Of a stretch of DNA of 29,058 nt, positions 23,241-29,058 are shown in pieces. The notes beneath the pieces were generated by a model that did not search any database, had not been told where the DNA came from, and saw nothing but the letters and a program-made list of their open reading frames with translations. The stretch is from an uncultured Novosphingobium sp. (lineage in GTDB: Bacteria; Pseudomonadota; Alphaproteobacteria; Sphingomonadales; Sphingomonadaceae), in NCBI GenBank assembly GCA_946886365.1, contig CAMPIM010000036.1:1-29058 (forward strand). The letters run 5' to 3'. The stretch's first letter is position 1; each line of letters begins with the position of its first letter. Both the position numbers and the translations under genes were made by a program.

Positions 23241-24424
23241 CAGGATTCTCCGGCAAGGATCGGCGCGTTGACCCTCTTCCGCCCAGTCCGCCCGGCCACG
23301 GGGCCGTTCATCTCCATGGTCGACAGCAGCAGCGCATTCACCATCTCGACCGAATAATGGTCTTCAACCGTCTTGCGCGCCGCCATGCCCAGTTGCGCGG
23401 GCAGGGTCGGCTGCTCGCATATCCGCACCATCGCGTCGGCGAGCGCTTTCGCATCGCGCGGCGCGACGATGAAACCGTTTACCCCCTGCCTGATCGGCTC
23501 ACGGCAGCCCGGCATGTCGGTGGTGATCACGCCCCGGCCCACCGCCATCGCTTCCAGTATCGTGCGCGGCAGCCCCTCCCTATACCAGCTTGGCAGAACG
23601 AAGATGCTGGCCTGCCCCAGATAGGGGCGAACATCGCGCGTCTCGCCCAGATATTCGATAATCCCCTCACGCTGCCATTGGGCGATCGCCTCGCGCGAAA
23701 CGGCGGCCGGATTTTCATCGAGAGGCCCCAGCAGTTGCAGGCGCGCATCGGGAAAGCGCGCCCGTACGATCCGGGCCGCCTCGACATATTCGATCAGCCC
23801 CTTGTTTCGCAGCAGCCGCGCAATCATCAGGAAGACGGGCGGTCCTTCCGGCAAAGCCGCCTGCGCATAATGGGAAAGGTCCACGCCCGACCCCGGCACT
23901 TGGATGACCCGGCTGTCGGGGTGCAGGATATGGTGGCGCAGCATCTCGCCACGGTCATCGCTGTTGAACACGAACACCGCCTTGGCGGTGCGCAGCGCCT
24001 GCCGGTACAGAATGGACACGATCGCCCGCACATAAGGCAGCAGGCGCGATTCACCGTCGCTGAACACATGACCAAGCCCGCTCACCATTGCGTAGAAGCG
24101 GATGGACGGGAAAAACCGGCTGGCGATGCCGCCATAGATGATCGGCTTCTGCGTATAGGCCATTACCGCGTCCGGCCGATGTTTCCGGAAGCAACCGATC
24201 AGCCAGCTCAGCGTGCCCATATCGGCAAAAGGGTTCATCCCCGCCCGCGCCATGGGGATGGGCAGGTAGGTCGCGCCCATCGCCGCCAGCTTTGCCTCGA
24301 TTTCGGGATCGCGGCCGGGCGCGCAGACAATGACCTCATGCCCGTTGCCGATCATTGCCGCGATCAGCCGCCCGCGAAAATTGATCACCGAATAGGCGAG
24401 GCTGGCGATGACGATGATCTTCAT
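23240..24424 (-). CDS. GT4-family glycosyltransferase (PglA-like)
   Basis: GT-B enzyme likely to add the second sugar onto the lipid-linked primer made by the adjacent phosphoglycosyl transferase. It starts MKIIVIASLAYSVINFRGRLI. The central AYTQKPIIYGGIASR and MVSGLGHVF segments are characteristic of the PglA/WbnH-like branch, and the donor domain has FLMIARLLRNKGLIEYVEA and the EX7E motif REGLPRTILEAM, then TTDMPGCREPI. Length is 394 aa from ATG 24424. An upstream frame adding 19 residues (to 24481) lacks both conservation and a ribosome binding site. It is first in the six-gene leftward operon. The divergent 240-nt gap to the sulfotransferase gene must hold its promoter; none is clear. Confidence 0.92.
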   Translation of the reverse strand: MKIIVIASLAYSVINFRGRLIAAMIGNGHEVIVCAPGRDPEIEAKLAAMGATYLPIPMARAGMNPFADMGTLSWLIGCFRKHRPDAVMAYTQKPIIYGGIASRFFPSIRFYAMVSGLGHVFSDGESRLLPYVRAIVSILYRQALRTAKAVFVFNSDDRGEMLRHHILHPDSRVIQVPGSGVDLSHYAQAALPEGPPVFLMIARLLRNKGLIEYVEAARIVRARFPDARLQLLGPLDENPAAVSREAIAQWQREGIIEYLGETRDVRPYLGQASIFVLPSWYREGLPRTILEAMAVGRGVITTDMPGCREPIRQGVNGFIVAPRDAKALADAMVRICEQPTLPAQLGMAARKTVEDHYSVEMVNALLLSTMEMNGPVAGRTGRKRVNAPILAGES

Positions 24425-24666
24425 GCGGTCCCGTGACTGCTCCCGGATCGCCGCGCTATTGGGTGCGGCAAGGGCAAGCATAGGACAAAGCAGCCGAAAA
24501 ACGCCGCACCATTCCGCACCTATACTTGAGGCCAGCCGCCCATCCTTTCGGATGATGAATGGGGATCGGGATTTGATCTCTGCTCAAAGGGATAAGGCCT
24601 CTACCCCTCTTCGGATCGTACCTATGCCCAACTGCCCGGCGCCCACATCCGCCCTATCTGAAGAAC

Positions 24667-25530
24667 ATGATTGATCGCCAGCCAAGCTTCGTCGTTATCG
24701 GCGCCATGAAGGGTGCGACAACCTGGATCGCTCATCAACTCCGCAATCATCCCGGCCTGTGGCTCCCTGACGCCGAACCGCATTATTTCAGTTCGGAATA
24801 TGATCGCGGCCCAGACTGGTATGCCTCCCTCTTCGATCCTGCACCGCCCGGCCGCATCATTGGGGAAAAGTCGGCGGACTATCTAGCGCATCCGCAAGCC
24901 CCGGAGCGCATGGCGGCCATGCTGCCCGACGCCCGGCTCATCGTTCAGCTGCGCGACCCGGTTCAGCGCGCCTATTCCGATTATTGCATGCTCTTCCGAC
25001 GCGGACAGGTCAGCAGCGACCCGCGCAAATATCTGGAAAGCGCGCAGCCTGAACAGTCGCGTTTCCTGTCGGGCGGACTTTACGGCGCCCATCTGCGCCG
25101 TTTCCTCCGCCATTATCCGCGCAATCAGATCCACGTGATCCTGTACGAATCGCTTCGGGAGCAGCCCGAACAGGTCATCGCGGACGTTTGCACCCATATC
25201 GGCGTGCCGGTGCATATCGCGCCGGAAGAGGTGGCCAGCCGGAAAAATGACAGCGCCAGCCCGATGTTGCCGTTGCCGCTGCGCCGTATGCTGCAACCGA
25301 TGCGCCCGGTGCTCGACCCGCTCCGCTCCAACCCCCATCTGGCGAAACTGCGCGCATCCCTGGCGGCGCCGATCCGCTACCCGCCCCTCACGGATGAATT
25401 GCAGCAGATGCTGCGCGATTTTTACTGCGAGGATCTGTTGATCCTGCAAGACATCCTCCAGATAGATTTGCGCCACTGGATCACCGGCGATCCTGCCACG
25501 AGGGACGTTCAAGCCGTGGCGGCGAAGTGA
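24667..25530 (+). CDS. Sulfotransferase domain protein
   Basis: Cytoplasmic enzyme predicted to transfer sulfate from PAPS, probably to a sugar hydroxyl. The 5'-phosphosulfate loop reads GAMKGATTW (K15), a conservative version of the usual PK[SG]GTTW. The 3'-phosphate site reads QLRDPVQRAYSDY (R96, S104). GEKSADYL (66-73) and the later HVILYESLREQP segment also match the heparan/bacterial sulfotransferase family. Length is 287 aa, typical. The ATG start has only a weak GAAG upstream. No PAPS-synthesis genes are in the window. It diverges from the amino-sugar operon. Placement at the edge of the locus suggests a sulfated exopolysaccharide; a lipid or other acceptor cannot be excluded. Confidence 0.9.
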   Translation: MIDRQPSFVVIGAMKGATTWIAHQLRNHPGLWLPDAEPHYFSSEYDRGPDWYASLFDPAPPGRIIGEKSADYLAHPQAPERMAAMLPDARLIVQLRDPVQRAYSDYCMLFRRGQVSSDPRKYLESAQPEQSRFLSGGLYGAHLRRFLRHYPRNQIHVILYESLREQPEQVIADVCTHIGVPVHIAPEEVASRKNDSASPMLPLPLRRMLQPMRPVLDPLRSNPHLAKLRASLAAPIRYPPLTDELQQMLRDFYCEDLLILQDILQIDLRHWITGDPATRDVQAVAAK

Positions 25531-25692
25531 GGCGCGCCGTCATTCTCCAGTAACGGCGGCGACTTATCTGACGCCGTATGGAGCATCGGCCCGACCCGCG
25601 GGCGGGCAACTGCGGAGGTACTCCGGAAAAGTCGGCCACGGACAATCATGCATGACGTAAATTGCCGGCCATAAGGGAAGTGAGGTGCGCTG

Positions 25693-27108
25693 ATGCCCGG
25701 TTTCAGGGTGGTTCGACCTTGGCTGTTGAACCTCTATGTCCACCGATTGCCTCGCTTTCGCGGGAAATGGCGGCTGTTGTCGCCTTTCGCCAGGTTGCTG
25801 GATGGCACGCCGATTCGGTCGAGCTATGGCCGTGTCCGACTGGCGTTCGATGTCCGCGACCGGACTCATCTGCTCGGGCTGACCGGGGAATATGGCGCGC
25901 GAGTCTCCGATGAGGTGGAATGCCTCCGTCCCGGTGACTGCTTCATCGATGTCGGCGCCAATTGCGGCATCTTCACCCTGCTTGCAGCGGAGCGGGTGGG
26001 GCCGGACGGGCTGGTGGTCGCCTTCGAACCTTGCTTTTCCACCTTCGCAAAGCTGGTCCGGAACATCAGCCTGAACGCGTTTGGCAATGTCCTGCCCTTC
26101 AATATGGCCCTTGCGGCCCTGACCCGCCCCGACCTGCTCGACAATCGCGCGACAGGGCATTCCGGGCGCTTCTCCATCGCCAGCGAGCCTGTGGAGGAGG
26201 GGGAACGGGTCATGACATTGTCGATCGGCGACTTTCCCGGCCTCCTCAAGCTGATCGGCGACCGATCCATCACGGTGAAGATCGATGTGGAGGGATTTGA
26301 ATATGCCGTCCTTCAGGGGCTGGCGCCGATCCTTGCCCTCCCGCAAACGCGTGCAGCGGTCGTCGAAATCGATAACCAGAACCTTCACCGCTATGGTGCT
26401 GATGCAGGCGAAGTCTTCACCCTGCTAGAGCGCCATGGCTTCACCCGCGTCGATCGTGACGGCGCAGGCGATCATTTCGACGCGGTTTTCCACCGCCGGA
26501 CTGACACCGCAGTAACCGTCGCGGCTTGTGCTAACGTCACGCCATTTCGTCGGCCGCCTTCTCATGCCGCCTCCGTCTCGCTCTCGCTTGCCCGATCAAC
26601 ATCCCGCCTCGCGCGCGTCGTTGCGGCCTTGTTGGTGTTGGCGGGCGGCTGGTTCGCCATGGGCAAGGGCGTGTCGGTCGATCGCGGCCGGGCGGAGGAA
26701 TATTTCATCAAGGAAGCCTTGCAGTCGCACAAAGTCGCGGAAATGCGGGCCGTCCTGCGCCGTTCCCCGCCCACGGTGTTCAACGTCGGCGAAGTCGGCT
26801 CCTTCGCCCGCATCGCGCTTCCCGTCCTGCCGCAGGGTTGGCGTATCACCGATGTACAGCTTTTCCCTTCCGACAGCGGTCCCAGCCTGCAGATGACCAT
26901 CACCAACGACGTCAGCCGTCCGGTATCCCTGTTCGCCGTCCGCGACGATGGCGTGGCGCCCGCCAAACCGGCCGTGCTCACCCGCGATGGCAAGACTGTC
27001 GCCTATTGGCAGGAGGGCGAACTGGCCTACGCCCTGATCAGCAAGAAGAAGCAGCCAGCCGAACTCGATCGCCTTGCCGAGGATATCGCCGACAATGTCT
27101 CGTCCTAA
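25693..27108 (+). CDS. FkbM methyltransferase fused to RsiW-like anti-sigma transmembrane/periplasmic domain
   Basis: Residues about 1-268 are a complete FkbM-type SAM methyltransferase: FIDVGANCGIFTLLA (84-98), VVAFEPCFSTFAKL (108-121) and VKIDVEGFEYAVLQG (195-209), with the usual C-terminal end FDAVFH. After a Ser/Arg-rich linker, a single membrane helix follows (about 309-324, VVAALLVLAGGWFAMG). The last about 145 residues resemble the periplasmic half of COG5662 anti-sigma factors, ending in YWQEGELAYALI and PAELDRLAEDI. The N-terminal zinc anti-sigma domain that normally precedes such a helix is missing. GAGGT lies 6 nt before the ATG. The frame is open throughout, with no frameshift sign. 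The enzyme domain should face the cytoplasm, anchored to the membrane. Whether this is a real architecture or a recent gene fusion is unknown. Confidence 0.8.
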   Translation: MPGFRVVRPWLLNLYVHRLPRFRGKWRLLSPFARLLDGTPIRSSYGRVRLAFDVRDRTHLLGLTGEYGARVSDEVECLRPGDCFIDVGANCGIFTLLAAERVGPDGLVVAFEPCFSTFAKLVRNISLNAFGNVLPFNMALAALTRPDLLDNRATGHSGRFSIASEPVEEGERVMTLSIGDFPGLLKLIGDRSITVKIDVEGFEYAVLQGLAPILALPQTRAAVVEIDNQNLHRYGADAGEVFTLLERHGFTRVDRDGAGDHFDAVFHRRTDTAVTVAACANVTPFRRPPSHAASVSLSLARSTSRLARVVAALLVLAGGWFAMGKGVSVDRGRAEEYFIKEALQSHKVAEMRAVLRRSPPTVFNVGEVGSFARIALPVLPQGWRITDVQLFPSDSGPSLQMTITNDVSRPVSLFAVRDDGVAPAKPAVLTRDGKTVAYWQEGELAYALISKKKQPAELDRLAEDIADNVSS

Positions 27109-27138
27109 GGGCGGTTAGTCCAACCCTCAGCGATCCGC

Positions 27139-28245
27139 CTAAGCGGACGGCGTCTCTTCCTGCGTCAACGGCCCTTCCAGCCCGTTGCCCGTCCGCATCC
27201 GCGTGACGATGTTCCATGTCGCGATGAACAGCGCGGCGATCACCGGCCCGATGACGATGCCGTTGAAGCCGAACATGTCGATGCCGCCCAGCGTCGTGAT
27301 CAGCACCACATAATCGGGAATACGCGTATCCCGCCCGACCAGCATCGGCCGCAGCAGATTGTCGATCAGGCCGATGACGAAAAGGCCGCACAGTATCAGG
27401 ATGATCCCCTTGACCACCGCGCCCGTCGCCAGCAGGTAAATCGCCACCGGCACCCACACCAATCCCGTGCCCACCGCCGGGATCAGCGAAAAGCATCCCA
27501 TCAGCACGCCCCACAGCAGCGCTCCGGTGATCCCCAACGCCCAGAAAACGGTGCCGCCGATCATCCCTTGAACGATGGCTACGACCACGCTGCCCTTGAT
27601 TGTGGCGCGGGTGACGACAACGAACTGCTGCATCAGCGCCCGCCGGTGGGTGGAACGCAGCGGCGCCGCGCGATCCAGCCGCGCCGCCAGCGCAGGCCCG
27701 TCGCGCAGCAGGAAGAAGGTGAGGTAGAGCGTGACGCTCAACGCCACGAAAAAGCTGAATGCGCTCTGCCCGATCTGGAACACCTGCGATGCGACGGACC
27801 GGAAGCTGTTGGCGATCCCCTGACCCAGCATGTCGCGCACCGCCGCGAAATTGGTGATGCCCACGCGCGCCAGCAGGTTCGAAGCCCAATCCGGCAGGTT
27901 CGCCCGGAATGCATTGAACATGGCGGGGATATTGATCTGCCCCGACTGTATCTTGGCGTAGAAAAGCCCCGCTTCCTGCACCAGCGAGACAGCCAGCACG
28001 ATCGCGGGCAGGATGACGACGGCCACGATCAGCAACAGCGTCAGCCCCGCCGCGCTATTGGGGCGGCCCGGCATCTGCCGCAACAGGTTCTGGTTGATCG
28101 GCCCGAACAATATGGCGGCGATCACGCCCCACAATATGGCCGCGAAAAACGGCTCGATCACCAGAGCAAAGGCCACCGACACCAACAGGACGAAGCCCAG
28201 AAAAACACCGTCTTCGATGCGGACATTCTGTGGCTTGTCGGTCAT
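27139..28245 (-). CDS. AI-2E/PerM-family membrane transporter
   Basis: Integral inner-membrane protein of the AI-2E transporter (PerM/YdiK/TqsA) family, 368 aa. Paired N-terminal helices (VFLGFVLLVSVAFALVIEP, then ILWGVIAAILFGPI) are followed by TLLLIVAVVILPAIVLAVS, a periplasmic segment, and the conserved second half with GSVVVAIVQGMIGG, LLWGVLMGCFSLIPAVGTGLVW and the GIDMFGFNGIVIGPVIAALF end motif. The substrate is not known for most members; autoinducer-2 export, ion transport and permease roles have been reported in different lineages. It is convergent with the FkbM fusion gene (30-nt gap) and appears unrelated to the polysaccharide locus, marking its right border. Confidence 0.93.
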   Translation of the reverse strand: MTDKPQNVRIEDGVFLGFVLLVSVAFALVIEPFFAAILWGVIAAILFGPINQNLLRQMPGRPNSAAGLTLLLIVAVVILPAIVLAVSLVQEAGLFYAKIQSGQINIPAMFNAFRANLPDWASNLLARVGITNFAAVRDMLGQGIANSFRSVASQVFQIGQSAFSFFVALSVTLYLTFFLLRDGPALAARLDRAAPLRSTHRRALMQQFVVVTRATIKGSVVVAIVQGMIGGTVFWALGITGALLWGVLMGCFSLIPAVGTGLVWVPVAIYLLATGAVVKGIILILCGLFVIGLIDNLLRPMLVGRDTRIPDYVVLITTLGGIDMFGFNGIVIGPVIAALFIATWNIVTRMRTGNGLEGPLTQEETPSA

Positions 28246-28425
28246 GTTCGCGCTTTGGCAGAAATGGGGGGCAAAAGTCCATCTCCCGCGCGATGGCGGC
28301 GCTTTTGCACCGCGACCAACATCCGCTGTGTCAAAAAGGTCGCAGTTGCGTCAATTTTCCCTGAGCGATTGAATCCGCGTCGGCGAAGCGTAAGAGCTTC
28401 AAGGACAACCATCGGAAAGCAGGAC

Positions 28426-28863
28426 ATGGCAAAACCCGAATCCTGGCGGCTGAGCCCGGAAGCCTACAGCTTCATCACCAGCATCGATACGCGCTTCCAG
28501 GATATCGACACGATGGGCCACATCAACAATGTGGCCATCTCCGGCATCTTCGAAACCGCCCGCATCCGCTTCCACCATCATCTCGGCCGTCACCCGCAGG
28601 AACAGGGCGTGCGCTGGCTCGTCGCTGCCGTGTCACTCAACTTCGTCGAGGAATCGCACTTCCCCTATCCGTTCGAAGTGCATTGCGGCATCGGCCATAT
28701 CGGCCGCACCAGCTGGACCGTCAGCTCCGCCGCCTTCCAGAAGGGAGTCTGCGTAGCCACCTGCGACACTACCGTCGTCACCCACGGCTCCGAAGGCCGC
28801 CGCAGCATCGACGCCAGCCTGCGCGAAGCCATGGAGCGCAACTTCCTGCGCCAGCCGGCCTAA
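28426..28863 (+). CDS. Acyl-CoA thioesterase, 4HBT hotdog family
   Basis: Small cytoplasmic hotdog-fold thioesterase of 145 aa. The active-site helix start RFQDIDTMGHINNV (23-36) carries D26/D28 and the GHxNN signature, followed by the long central helix (AISGIFETARIRFHHHL). The strands VRWLVAAVSLNFVEES and YPFEVHCGIGHIGRTSWTVSSAAFQ match the family. The substrate acyl group is unknown. The ATG at 28426 is used, with GGAA about 7 nt upstream; a much longer upstream open frame overlaps the divergent transporter gene and is not coding. It lies 180 nt from the start of that transporter. It is probably a housekeeping gene outside the polysaccharide locus. Confidence 0.92.
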   Translation: MAKPESWRLSPEAYSFITSIDTRFQDIDTMGHINNVAISGIFETARIRFHHHLGRHPQEQGVRWLVAAVSLNFVEESHFPYPFEVHCGIGHIGRTSWTVSSAAFQKGVCVATCDTTVVTHGSEGRRSIDASLREAMERNFLRQPA

Positions 28864-28875
28864 CTCATGACCGTC

Positions 28876-28895
28876 ACCCCAGCGAAAGCTGGGGT
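28876..28895 (+). repeat. GAAA-loop hairpin, dispersed-repeat type, possible terminator
   Basis: A perfect 8-bp stem (ACCCCAGC and GCTGGGGT) closes a GAAA tetraloop, 13 nt after the thioesterase stop codon. The sequence matches, from memory, a hairpin found in many copies between genes of sphingomonads. It lacks a T-run but could terminate or stabilise the thioesterase mRNA. Copy number in this genome cannot be seen from the window. Confidence 0.6.
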
Positions 28896-28944
28896 CTCGT
28901 GAGGCTTGCCCGCGCCGTCTCCCTGAACCAACCTCCCTCACCCC

Positions 28945-28970
28945 CGTTCGCCCTGAGCTTGTTGAAGGGC
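28945..28970. repeat. Second dispersed-repeat-like element (CGTTCGCCCTGAGCTTG...)
   Basis: The element reads CGTTCGCCCTGAGCTTGTTG followed by AAGGGC, with GCCCT/AGGGC arms. It closely resembles an intergenic element (GCCCTGAGCTTGTCGAAGGGC type) recalled from many GC-rich proteobacteria, with T for C at one position. It lies 50 nt after the first hairpin. The rest of 28971-29058 shows no feature. Confidence 0.5.
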
Positions 28971-29058
28971 TTTCCTTTCTTTCTCGAAGAGTAGGGTGGA
29001 GAAATCCAGATAAATGGTGAGGCGATCGAGCCCCGAGCAGCCTTAACAGGCCCCAGCC

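Noticed and set aside
24521..24526. TATACT as a -10 element for the sulfotransferase gene
   Set aside because: No -35-like hexamer at normal spacing (AAAACG is found), so the promoter cannot be supported.
25646..25655. TCATGCATGA palindrome upstream of the FkbM fusion gene
   Set aside because: A 10-nt palindrome alone is too short to call as an operator, and no second copy was found nearby.
27568..28425. Long upstream extension of the thioesterase frame
   Set aside because: It runs antisense through the AI-2E-family gene. Hotdog thioesterases are about 130-150 aa, and the ATG at 28426 fits.

Overview
The window is GC-rich with dense, often overlapping genes. It looks like a chromosomal piece of an alphaproteobacterium, most likely a member of the Sphingomonadaceae (Sphingobium, Sphingomonas or Novosphingobium type). 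That placement is inferred from codon use, from the exopolysaccharide gene families present, and from a sphingomonad-style dispersed hairpin repeat near the right end. No rRNA, tRNA, CRISPR array or insertion sequence was seen.

About 25.5 kb is one exopolysaccharide/capsule locus of the Wzx/Wzy type. From left to right it holds: the C-terminal part of a Wzc/GumC-like chain-length regulator with a tyrosine-kinase domain (1-1578, +); a 450-nt spacer with two hairpins; a Wzy/O-antigen-ligase-like polymerase (2028-3443, -); a LuxR-type regulator with a degenerate receiver domain (3565-4320, -); and a 640-nt AT-richer control region. Then come a membrane-bound FlaA1/WbpM/CapD-type sugar-nucleotide dehydratase and a DegT aminotransferase (4963-8344, +), a Wza-like export lipoprotein and an outer-membrane beta-barrel protein (8432-10221, +). 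A leftward group follows: SAM methyltransferase, two GT4 glycosyltransferases and a pectate-lyase-like beta-helix protein (14991 down to 10234). Diverging from it are a third GT4 enzyme, an RTX repeat protein and a Wzx-like flippase (15109-19347, +).

The region 24424 down to 19357 is a tightly coupled leftward six-gene operon: GT4 transferase, PglC-like phosphoglycosyl transferase, formyltransferase-like protein, PIG-L deacetylase, ATP-grasp ligase and HAD phosphatase. Neighbours overlap or lie within 1 nt. With the dehydratase and aminotransferase it reads as a route to an amino-sugar primer on undecaprenyl phosphate, followed by N-acyl editing (deacetylation, formylation or amide ligation). 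This route is inferred from families and gene order.

To the right are a sulfotransferase (24667-25530, +) and an unusual in-frame fusion of an FkbM methyltransferase with the membrane and periplasmic part of an RsiW-like anti-sigma factor (25693-27108, +). Outside the locus lie an AI-2E/PerM family membrane protein (-) and a hotdog thioesterase (+), then two dispersed-repeat-like hairpins.

The points most worth a second look are the FkbM/anti-sigma fusion, the PIG-L/ATP-grasp/formyltransferase/HAD operon, the formyltransferase-like protein with Gly where the catalytic Asn is expected, the regulator without phosphorylation residues, and the tyrosine kinase with an altered Walker B motif.
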